Source: CG1-02-33-12 sp964403775
GTDB lineage: Archaea > Nanobdellota > Nanobdellia > Woesearchaeales > CG1-02-33-12
Assembly (NCBI GenBank): GCA_964403775.1
Contig: CAYOHL010000009.1
Location: 1 to 19,436 of the forward strand
Direction: 5' to 3'
Length of the DNA stretch: 19,436 nucleotides
Part shown: piece by piece, positions 1 to 5,363 of the stretch
Numbering within the stretch: the stretch's first letter is position 1
Layout of the letters: every line of letters starts with the position of its first letter
Translations under genes and position numbers: made by a program
Notes under the pieces: generated by a model
What the model saw: only the letters and a program-made list of their open reading frames with translations
The model's database searches: none
Told to the model about the DNA's origin: nothing

Positions 1-28
1 GTTGTTTTATATTGTTTTGATTTTAATT

Positions 29-38
29 AAATATAAAA
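29..38 (+). promoter_or_regulatory. TATA box of the rad50 gene
   Basis: An A/T-rich element reading AATATAAAA is centred near 34. It lies 29 nt before the ATG at 63, and there is no Shine-Dalgarno sequence between. This is the spacing expected for a leaderless archaeal transcript, and it supports a start at 63 (or the GTG at 57). Confidence 0.55.
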
Positions 39-62
39 ACTTGAGAAATATTTCCTGTGTTT

Positions 63-2531
63 ATGATAATAGAGTATGTTAAGCTTGAGAACATAAGAAG
101 CTACACAAAACAGACAATAGAATTTCCAAGGGGCTCTCTTCTTCTAAGCGGTGATATAGGCAGCGGAAAATCAACCATACTTCTGGCCATTGAATTTGCA
201 CTTTTTGGCATAATGAGGTCTTTGCCAGGCAGCTCCCTTTTGAGGAATGGAAAAACCAATGGGTCTGTTGAGCTTAAGTTCAGTCTTGATAATGATAATA
301 TAATAATAAAGAGGGCATTAAAAAGGCAAAAAGATGATGTAAGGCAGGACTCTGGGTTTATAATGATAAACAACAAAAAAACAGAGGCTACTGCTCTTGA
401 ACTTAAATCAAAAATTCTTGACCTCTTGGGCTATCCTAAGGAGCTTGTTGCAAAGACAAAATCATTAATCTATAGATATACTGTTTATACACCACAAGAA
501 GAAATGAAGCAGATATTATTAGATGAAAAGGATTACAGGCTAGATACCTTGAGAAGGGTTTTCCAGATTGACAAATACAAAAGAATCAGGGAAAACAGCC
601 AGATAATAGCGAGAGAGATAAGGGAAAAAACAAAGGAGTTTAGCGGCATGATTGTTGATCTTGAAGAAAAAAATATGCAGAAAAAGCAAAGAGTAGATGA
701 GTTAATTGATGTGATGAAAAAACTGGACGAGCTAAAACCAAAGATAAAAGCAGCAGAATCTATTGTCAAGGAAAAAAAAGAAAGCATAAACCAATTGGAA
801 AAAAGGATTGATGAATTGAATGATTTAAGAAAAAAGGAGGATATAGCAAACACAAGGCTTAAAGAAAAGGTTATGTTAGTACAGAGTTACAAGGAAAATA
901 TGGGGGCCTTGGATAAAGATATAAAAAAGCTCAATACAGAAATAGAAAAAATTGAGATTAAGCCAATAAAAGAAAATGAGTCAGAAGTGGAAAAATCAAT
1001 AATAAAGCATGAGGAAGAATATAATTACCTGATGCAGAAGAAAGTTGAGCTGACTGAAAAAAATAATTCATTGCAAAAAAGAAAAAAAGAAATTCAAGGA
1101 GAGATATTAATAAAATCAGCGGAATCAAGAAATCTTATTTTAAAGAGGGACAAATTTGATAGACTAAGGCAGGATATAAGCAAAAAAGAGGGTATTAAGA
1201 GAGAGATTATTGAAAGAGAGGAGGAGATTAAAAAAATAAATTTAACAATCAAGGAAAATGAGGTCAATAAAGAAAAATCAGAAAAAATAAAAAAAGATGT
1301 CTTAAAATCAGATAAATGCCCTGTATGCTCACAGAAATTATCAGCAGAGCACAAGAAATACATTAATGATCTTGAAGATAAAAAAATAAAAGCTTATGTT
1401 GAAACCTTAAAGCAGGAAAATAAAAGAAAAAAAACAGTTGGTGATACTCTTATAAATTTAAATGTGGAGCTAGAAAACCTGATGCAGAAAGAAAAAACTG
1501 CTGAAATATTAAAAATTGAGATAGAAATGTCCGGACAACTGGGAAAGGAAATTGTTGAAAAGCAAAAACTGCTTGATGAGCTAACTTTAGATGAGGATAA
1601 GATTAATAAAGAGTTTGATTCTATAGAAGCAAAAAACCTTGGTGAAATAAAAAACAAAATTGCCGGATTAAAGGACCTGCTTAAAAAAATCCACAAATCA
1701 AATACCATGTTAAGTGAAAGGCAGAACCTAATAAATCTTAAGGATGAAAAAAATAAAAACAGGGATGAGATTTTAAAGAAAATTGCATCATTAAAGAAAG
1801 AGGTTGGAGGAATAAACAATCTGAAGATAGAACTGGATGAGAAGATAGGGAGGTTTGAGGGGATTGAGGAAAACTACAAAATACTGAAAAAAGAGCTTGA
1901 TAAAGCATTGACAGATGAGATGAGCCTGGCGATAAAAAAAGCACAGCTTGAGAAGGAAGCAGAAGGCATCAACAAGTTTATTACAGGGTTGGAAAAAGAT
2001 ATCAATGAAAAGATATTGGTTAAGAAAAAGATTAACTATCTGAAACAAATGAGAAACTGGCTTGATGAATACTTCATAAAGCTTATGTCAATGATGGAAA
2101 GGCAGATTATGTCAAGGGTTTACCAGGAATTTAATGATTTCTTCCAAAACTGGTTTAATGTCCTTATGGGGGAAGAAACCATTAGCGTAAGGCTTGATGA
2201 TGAATTCAGCCCTGTAATAGAGCAGAATGATTATGAGACAAGCATTGAATGTCTTAGCGGAGGGGAAAGAACAGCGCTTGCTTTGGCTTACAGGCTTGCC
2301 CTAAATAAGGTGATAAATGATTTGATTGGAGGAATAAAAACAAAGGATATAATAATCCTTGACGAGCCAACAGACGGATTTTCAACAGACCAGCTTGACA
2401 AGATGAGGGATGTGCTTGACCAGCTGAATATAAAACAAATAATAACAGTCAGCCATGAAAGCAAGATAGAAAGCTTTGTTGATAACATATTAAAGGTAAC
2501 TAAAAGCGGGCATATTAGTAAGGTTTTTTAA
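63..2531 (+). CDS. rad50: DNA double-strand break repair ATPase Rad50
   Basis: Rad50 is the SMC-like ATPase that works with the Mre11 nuclease to tether and process DNA ends. Counting from ATG 63 (822 aa), the Walker A GDIGSGKST is at residues 30-38. A long Lys/Glu-rich coiled coil follows, broken by a zinc-hook CPVC at 419-422. The coil then returns to the ABC signature LSGGER (731-736), Walker B LDEPTDG (around 766-772) and the H-loop SHES (797-800). All parts of a complete Rad50 are present and the length is normal. A GTG at 57 in the same frame would add two residues; I prefer ATG 63 because the protein then begins directly with the first beta strand. No mre11, herA or nurA gene follows; a partner may lie upstream of the window. 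Confidence 0.95.
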   Translation: MIIEYVKLENIRSYTKQTIEFPRGSLLLSGDIGSGKSTILLAIEFALFGIMRSLPGSSLLRNGKTNGSVELKFSLDNDNIIIKRALKRQKDDVRQDSGFIMINNKKTEATALELKSKILDLLGYPKELVAKTKSLIYRYTVYTPQEEMKQILLDEKDYRLDTLRRVFQIDKYKRIRENSQIIAREIREKTKEFSGMIVDLEEKNMQKKQRVDELIDVMKKLDELKPKIKAAESIVKEKKESINQLEKRIDELNDLRKKEDIANTRLKEKVMLVQSYKENMGALDKDIKKLNTEIEKIEIKPIKENESEVEKSIIKHEEEYNYLMQKKVELTEKNNSLQKRKKEIQGEILIKSAESRNLILKRDKFDRLRQDISKKEGIKREIIEREEEIKKINLTIKENEVNKEKSEKIKKDVLKSDKCPVCSQKLSAEHKKYINDLEDKKIKAYVETLKQENKRKKTVGDTLINLNVELENLMQKEKTAEILKIEIEMSGQLGKEIVEKQKLLDELTLDEDKINKEFDSIEAKNLGEIKNKIAGLKDLLKKIHKSNTMLSERQNLINLKDEKNKNRDEILKKIASLKKEVGGINNLKIELDEKIGRFEGIEENYKILKKELDKALTDEMSLAIKKAQLEKEAEGINKFITGLEKDINEKILVKKKINYLKQMRNWLDEYFIKLMSMMERQIMSRVYQEFNDFFQNWFNVLMGEETISVRLDDEFSPVIEQNDYETSIECLSGGERTALALAYRLALNKVINDLIGGIKTKDIIILDEPTDGFSTDQLDKMRDVLDQLNIKQIITVSHESKIESFVDNILKVTKSGHISKVF

Positions 2532-2593
2532 TGCTTTTTGTTTACTCTTGCCATGGGGCCGTAGTGTAGTTTGGCTATCATTCCAGCCCGGGG

Positions 2594-2606
2594 TGTTGTC
2601 CTGGAA
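2594..2606 (+). other. 13-nt intron at 37/38 of tRNA-Pro
   Basis: The exon bases CCGG (32-35, at 2588-2591) pair with CTGG (2601-2604), one pair being G-U, to give the 4-bp central helix. The 3-nt bulges are GG^T (2592-2594) and AA^C (2605-2607). The outer helix is the anticodon stem. This is a textbook BHB, and the cuts fall at the canonical 37/38 site. Confidence 0.8.
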
Positions 2607-2627
2607 CGCTGGTAACCCGAGTTCGAA

Positions 2628-2723
2628 CAGATGGTTACGCTCAGCTGGCATGCAAAGAGCGGCATTCAATTGCTTTGCAATTGAAGTCCCTCGCGCTCGC
2701 TTCGCTCGCAACCAAATCGGAAG
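2628..2723 (+). other. 96-nt T-loop intron (59/60) of tRNA-Pro
   Basis: T-loop bases TTCG (2622-2625) pair with CGGA (2718-2721), one pair being U-G, to give a 4-bp central helix. The bulges are AA^C (2626-2628) and AG^T (2722-2724). The outer helix is the T-stem. An inner helix TGGTT/AACCA (2632-2636 with 2711-2714 plus 2710) extends the structure. Splicing restores TTCGAAT. The intron also holds a perfect 9-bp hairpin (2665-2685) and the first copy of the repeat family that continues downstream. Confidence 0.75.
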
Positions 2724-2942
2724 TCTCGGCGGCCCCATACAAATGGTTACGCCCATTTGATATGCAAGGTCCAGCATAAAGCTGGACTCGCTCGCTTCGC
2801 TCGCAAAAAGGCGCAATTATTTTTGAAAGTCCTAGGCGGCCCCATACAGCTTCTTGCTAAGCTGGCACGCAAATGAAAATCTATTTGATAGATTGTGCGG
2901 CATTCAACTTCGTTGAAGTCCCACCCCTCGCTTTGTTAGCAA
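2628..2942 (+). repeat. Imperfect tandem structured repeats overlapping the tRNA-Pro intron and 3' exon
   Basis: Three related units are visible: A (2628-2740), B (2741-2847) and C (about 2848-2942). A and B share ATGGTTACGC (2631, 2743), an exact 18-nt block CGCTCGCTTCGCTCGCAA (2694-2711, 2789-2806) and the tRNA-derived GGCGGCCCCATAC (2728-2740, 2835-2847). A and C share GCGGCATTCAA (2659, 2897) and TTGAAGTCCC (2681, 2913). Each unit has hairpins whose stems are kept while bases differ: 2665-2685 in A; 2741-2758 and 2769-2787 in B; 2847-2864 and 2903-2917 in C. Together with 2943-3023 this fills the stretch between the tRNA and the next gene; no credible protein gene is seen in it. Confidence 0.75.
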
Positions 2943-2981
2943 GTGCTTTAAAAGATTCAGAGTTTCGTAACTTTAGAAACA

Positions 2982-2993
2982 TTTATATATAAA
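2982..2993 (+). promoter_or_regulatory. TATA box upstream of the membrane protein gene at 3024
   Basis: TTTATATATAAA is centred about 36 nt before ATG 3024, so a transcript would start near 3013 with a short leader. That leader begins with GGTGG (3013-3017), which resembles a Shine-Dalgarno sequence and sits 6 nt before the ATG. Confidence 0.55.
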
Positions 2994-3023
2994 TACCCAA
3001 TTTAATATAACTGGTGGTAGTGA

Positions 3024-4466
3024 ATGAACTGGCCTAAAAAAGCATTTTTCTTGTTAGTCGCTGTATCCATGTTAACTATATCGCTTGCTTCTGCATTATC
3101 AGAGTTCTCGGTTGACTATAAGGCTGTTAAGGATAATGTGGTTTACAGGGAGCCGGCAGAATTCTATATTTCAATAACAAACAATCAGAATTTCAATGAC
3201 AATTTTAAAATAAGTTTTGGAATTAATCCAAAGTGGAGCACACAGATAATACCGCCAAAGGACTCTTCTATAACCATAGCCAAGGGAGAAACAAGGGAGA
3301 TAAGGGTTTTGATAATGCCTGTTTCCGAGATGCCGCCAAGCCTTTATAAGATTCATGTTATAGTGAAATCAGCTAAAACAAACCTTTTAGAAAAAATATA
3401 TATCCCAATTTATTTAAAATCGGGCAAGCTTACAGGAGAATATCCCCCAACAGTAACAGCTAATGTTAATATCCCTGAAAAAATAGACCCAAGGGAAACT
3501 GTCAGGATAATGATTGACTTGAAAAATAGGAACATACTCAACATCACAAACATGAAAATAAAGCTCTCAAGCATTGTTATAAACAAGGAAACAGAAACCT
3601 CTCTTGGGCCGTTGGAGGAAAAAACAATTATTGTAATGTACTCTTTTGACTCTATCGAATCACCAAAAAAAGATACAGTAACATTGAATCTTTATGTTAG
3701 TGGAGAGAACATTAGAACAATAGAAAACATACCTGTGGAGATAATAGCTTACTCAGATATTAGAGAATCGCTGGAATTGGAAAAATCATTCCTAAAAACA
3801 GAGAAAAAAATAACTTACACAAATTATGGAAATGTAAGAAACCAAGAGACTTTAAAGATAGAGATGGGATTTTTTGAGGATATTGTGACATCAACAAAGC
3901 CAAAAACATATGTTTTGAAAGAGGATGGAAAAAGATACCGTGCAATTGATGTTGACCTGAAGCCAGGTGCAGAAATAGAGGTAAAGGTTGTTAAAAGCTT
4001 TAGGTTATTGGCAGGGGCTATAACTGCTGCAATAATCTTGACAATACTCTATTTTGTATTAAGGAGCTTGATAGTAGTAAAAAAACAGGCTGTTATTTTA
4101 AATACAAGAGAGGGAGGAATAACAGAGATGAAGATTCTGATGAATGTGAGAAACAGAACACCAAAGCCAATTAAGAATGTTGTGATAATTGACAGGGTTC
4201 CAAATATCGCAGACATACAAAAGGAATTCCAGATAGGAACGCTTAAGCCAGATAAGGTTATATCACATGAGAGGGGCGGCAATCTTATCAAGTGGAATAT
4301 AGCTGTTCTTGAAAAGTATGAAGAGAGAATAATAACCTACAAAATAAAATCAAAACTCGGCATACTAGGGGAGTTTAAATTACCTCCTGCTGTTATCAAG
4401 TATGAGAATGAAAAGGGAAAGGATGTAATCACGCACTCAAACAGTGTGGGCCTCTCAATTAAATAA
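3024..4466 (+). CDS. Secreted/membrane-anchored beta-sandwich protein (NEW3/COG1470-like, DUF11-like C-terminus)
   Basis: The 480-aa product has an N-terminal signal peptide (basic MNWPKK, then a hydrophobic stretch to about residue 25). A long beta-rich region of about residues 27-320 follows. Phrases such as SITIAKGETREIRVLI and the pattern around residues 50-95 look like the NEW3/CARDB-type Ig-like sandwiches found in archaeal cell-surface proteins. A single strong transmembrane segment spans about 328-350. The C-terminal 130 residues (NVRNRTPKPIKNVVIIDRVP and onward) resemble a DUF11-type beta domain. With a cleaved signal peptide, this last domain would be predicted inside the cell, which is unusual for such a fold. 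A function cannot be assigned; an envelope or surface-assembly role is inference. The gene stands alone between tRNA genes with its own TATA box and a GGTGG ribosome-binding site. Confidence 0.8.
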   Translation: MNWPKKAFFLLVAVSMLTISLASALSEFSVDYKAVKDNVVYREPAEFYISITNNQNFNDNFKISFGINPKWSTQIIPPKDSSITIAKGETREIRVLIMPVSEMPPSLYKIHVIVKSAKTNLLEKIYIPIYLKSGKLTGEYPPTVTANVNIPEKIDPRETVRIMIDLKNRNILNITNMKIKLSSIVINKETETSLGPLEEKTIIVMYSFDSIESPKKDTVTLNLYVSGENIRTIENIPVEIIAYSDIRESLELEKSFLKTEKKITYTNYGNVRNQETLKIEMGFFEDIVTSTKPKTYVLKEDGKRYRAIDVDLKPGAEIEVKVVKSFRLLAGAITAAIILTILYFVLRSLIVVKKQAVILNTREGGITEMKILMNVRNRTPKPIKNVVIIDRVPNIADIQKEFQIGTLKPDKVISHERGGNLIKWNIAVLEKYEERIITYKIKSKLGILGEFKLPPAVIKYENEKGKDVITHSNSVGLSIK

Positions 4467-4492
4467 ACCTTTCTTTATTTTAAAAACAAAAG

Positions 4493-4504
4493 CTATATAA
4501 ATAA
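4493..4504 (+). promoter_or_regulatory. TATA box of tRNA-Tyr
   Basis: CTATATAAATAA is centred at about 4498, 28 nt before the first base of tRNA-Tyr at 4526, which is the normal archaeal spacing. Confidence 0.6.
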
Positions 4505-4525
4505 ATTAATTTTCTTGTGTTTTAT

Positions 4526-4648
4526 CCCCACTTAGCTCAACGGCTAGAGCGTTCGGCTGTAGATTCTGTCAGACTATCTCAACTGAGAATGAATGAAAGG
4601 CAGACAGCTGTTACCGAAAGGTTGCTGGTTCAAATCCGGCAGTGGGGA
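4526..4648 (+). tRNA. tRNA-Tyr (GTA) with a 50-nt anticodon-loop intron
   Basis: The acceptor strand CCCCACT (4526-4532) pairs with AGTGGGG (4641-4647), giving the C1-G72 pair that marks archaeal and eukaryotic tRNA-Tyr, followed by A73 with no encoded CCA. The D-stem is GCTC/GAGC. The anticodon stem TTCGG (4552-4556) pairs with CCGAA (4614-4618), and the T-stem GCTGG with CCGGC around the T-loop TTCAAAT. Removing 4563-4612 gives the loop CTGTAGA with anticodon GTA (4559-4561). A T-run follows at 4653-4658 as a likely terminator. Confidence 0.92.
4563..4612 (+). other. Intron at 37/38 of tRNA-Tyr
   Basis: The boundaries are set by the need to leave CTGTAG plus A before CCGAA. Exon bases GCTGT (4556-4560) pair well with ACAGC (4604-4608), but that leaves more than three bases on the 3' side, so the bulge-helix-bulge is not the simple 3-4-3 form. 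The intron also has an internal hairpin ATTCT/AGAAT (4563-4567 with 4586-4590, approximate). Confidence 0.65.
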
Positions 4649-4671
4649 TAGTATTTTTTAAGCTTATTTTT

Positions 4672-4878
4672 TCAAATAAAATTTTTTATTGACTTGAGGA
4701 TTTCATCTGTATCAAAACGCCTGTGGCAGTAAGTACAGTATAATGCACTGCAATAATTCAGCATAGAGGGTTCAAAATATAATTCTTTTTTACATCCAAG
4801 AGATTTGATTTCAGTGGCCTTGAGATAGTTGTTATCTTTAGATAATGTTTCTGTTATTTTTATATCCATTGATGTCAT
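4672..4878 (-). CDS. Small Cys-rich, probable zinc-binding protein
   Basis: This is a 68-aa reading frame when started at the ATG at 4878. The frame extends to another ATG at 4902, but that lies only about 7 nt from a TATA-like element (4905-4914), whereas 4878 is about 31 nt from it; ATG 4869 is also possible. The product has Cys29, Cys43, Cys48 and Cys51-His52 (YCTYCHRRF), compatible with one zinc site, followed by a basic/acidic C-terminal helix. I do not recognise a family. In its favour are a promoter-like element at the right distance, no overlap with other genes, and a Cys spacing not expected by chance. Against it is its small size. It converges on tRNA-Tyr. Confidence 0.5.
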   Translation of the reverse strand: MTSMDIKITETLSKDNNYLKATEIKSLGCKKELYFEPSMLNYCSALYCTYCHRRFDTDEILKSIKNFI

Positions 4879-4904
4879 CCATCTTAAAAAAGTATTAACC
4901 AAAA

Positions 4905-4914
4905 AAATATAAAT
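4905..4914 (-). promoter_or_regulatory. TATA-like element for the small Cys-rich ORF
   Basis: On the - strand this reads ATTTATATTT. It is about 31 nt upstream of ATG 4878, fitting a leaderless or very short-leader transcript. Confidence 0.4.
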
Positions 4915-4999
4915 TGTTATATTTTTCCTTAATAAGTAATAAACAATAACTTTGAACTAAAAAAGTAGAAGATATAAAAAATAAATCTCTGCGAAAGCT

Positions 5000-5010
5000 T
5001 TATATATAAA
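5000..5010 (+). promoter_or_regulatory. Extra TATA-like element upstream of the tRNA-Asp promoter
   Basis: TTATATATAAA stands alone about 115 nt before tRNA-Asp. Between 4903 and 5119 I see no convincing protein gene: a 23-codon frame begins at 5015, but that lies upstream of where this box would start transcription (about 5030). The element could drive a short RNA or a longer tRNA/rpo transcript. Confidence 0.3.
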
Positions 5011-5090
5011 AAAAATGATAGAAACCCATGGTGGGATAATCTTTCTTTGGTCTTTTATAGGCCTAATAAGGCTTTCTAAGATATAAGAAG

Positions 5091-5099
5091 GATTTATAA
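5091..5099 (+). promoter_or_regulatory. TATA box of tRNA-Asp (and possibly tRNA-Lys and rpo operon)
   Basis: GATTTATAA is centred about 24 nt before the first base of tRNA-Asp at 5120. No comparable TATA box is seen before tRNA-Lys (5252) or rpoH (5364). Confidence 0.55.
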
Positions 5100-5119
5100 C
5101 CATTATTAGATAAACTGAT

Positions 5120-5212
5120 GCCCTGGTGGTGTAGTTCGGCTTATCATGAAGCCCTGTCGAGGCTTCGACTCGGGTTCAAAGGCATTTAATACTGAAAATC
5201 CCGGCCAGGGCG
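5120..5212 (+). tRNA. tRNA-Asp (GTC) with an 18-nt T-loop intron
   Basis: The acceptor strand GCCCTGG (5120-5126) pairs with CCAGGGC (5205-5211), followed by discriminator G73, an Asp identity base. The anticodon stem AAGCC pairs with GGCTT around CTGTCGA, anticodon GTC. The T-stem TCGGG (5170-5174) pairs with CCCGG (5200-5204). The T-loop is interrupted after TTCAAA (5175-5180); removing 5181-5198 restores TTCAAAT. The mature length is 75 nt. The anticodon loop itself has no intron, and CCA is not encoded. Confidence 0.9.
5181..5198 (+). other. 18-nt T-loop intron (59/60) of tRNA-Asp
   Basis: T-loop bases TTCA (5175-5178) pair with TGAA (5193-5196) to give exactly four Watson-Crick pairs. 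The flanking 3-nt bulges are AA^G (5179-5181) and AA^T (5197-5199), and the outer helix is the T-stem. Cutting between the second and third base of each bulge restores a perfect T-loop. There is little inner helix, so this is a minimal bulge-helix-bulge. Confidence 0.82.
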
Positions 5213-5218
5213 TTGCTT

Positions 5219-5243
5219 AAACCAGAATTTTGTTCTGGTTTTT
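5219..5243 (+). terminator. Hairpin plus T-run between tRNA-Asp and tRNA-Lys
   Basis: AAACCAGAA (5219-5227) pairs with TTCTGGTTT (5233-5241) over 9 bp with a 5-nt loop, and the T-run reaches 5243. It looks like an intrinsic terminator or a tRNA-processing spacer. If it stops transcription, the downstream tRNA-Lys and rpo genes need their own promoter, and none is obvious. Confidence 0.5.
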
Positions 5244-5251
5244 GCATCTTT

Positions 5252-5340
5252 GGGCCGGTAGCTCAGCCTGGTAGAGCATCTGACTTTTAACCAAACAGAA
5301 AGTAATCAGGTGGTCGCGAGTCCGAATCTCGTCCGGCCCA
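5252..5340 (+). tRNA. tRNA-Lys (TTT) with a 15-nt anticodon-loop intron
   Basis: The acceptor strand GGGCCGG (5252-5258) pairs with CCGGCCC (5333-5339), followed by A73. The D-stem is GCTC/GAGC, and the anticodon stem TCTGA (5279-5283) pairs with TCAGG (5306-5310). Removing 5290-5304 leaves the loop CTTTTAA with anticodon TTT (5286-5288). The T-stem GCGAG pairs with CTCGT around TCCGAAT, so position 55 is C rather than the conserved U that becomes pseudouridine. The gene ends 23 nt before rpoH on the same strand and is probably on the same transcript. Confidence 0.92.
5290..5304 (+). other. 15-nt intron at 37/38 of tRNA-Lys
   Basis: Exon CTTT (5284-5287) pairs with AAAG (5299-5302), giving four pairs. 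The bulges are TA^A (5288-5290) and TA^A (5303-5305), and the outer helix is the anticodon stem. This is a canonical bulge-helix-bulge. Confidence 0.85.
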
Positions 5341-5363
5341 TAACTTAAGCGAGGATAAACTAA

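Larger units (their letters stand above)
2555..2737 (+). tRNA. tRNA-Pro (GGG) with two introns, in anticodon loop and T-loop
   Basis: The acceptor strands GGGGCCG (2555-2561) and CGGCCCC (2730-2736) pair perfectly, followed by A73 and no encoded CCA. The D-arm is 2564-2581. The anticodon stem CCAGC (2583-2587) pairs with GCTGG (2608-2612), and the T-stem CCGAG (2617-2621) with CTCGG (2725-2729). Removing 2594-2606 gives the loop CCGGGGC with anticodon GGG (2590-2592) and G37, as expected for proline. Removing 2628-2723 restores the T-loop TTCGAAT. The mature RNA is 74 nt. Position 33 is C instead of the near-universal U. A weak TATA-like element in the 3' end of rad50 (about 2523-2532) is 27 nt upstream. 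Proline identity rests on the GGG anticodon, G37 and the acceptor stem. Confidence 0.85.

Noticed and set aside
533..1819. Several hydrophobic Phe/Ser/Ile-rich - strand frames within rad50
   Set aside because: They are antisense shadows of the Lys/Glu-rich coiled coil, not membrane proteins.
2490..2816. Open frames on both strands (70 and 108 codons) over the tRNA-Pro region
   Set aside because: They translate tRNA and repeat sequence, with no protein-like composition and no promoter of their own.
2628..2942. CRISPR array or insertion sequence
   Set aside because: Repeats are too long and too diverged for CRISPR, there are no unique spacers, and no transposase or terminal inverted repeats are present.
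4878..4902. Longer start (ATG 4902) for the small Cys-rich ORF
   Set aside because: It lies almost on the TATA-like element, so it would not be in a transcript driven by it.
5015..5086. 23-codon frame MIETHGG... between the small ORF and tRNA-Asp
   Set aside because: The ATG lies upstream of the start expected from the nearby TATA box, there is no ribosome-binding site, and it is too short to support by sequence alone.
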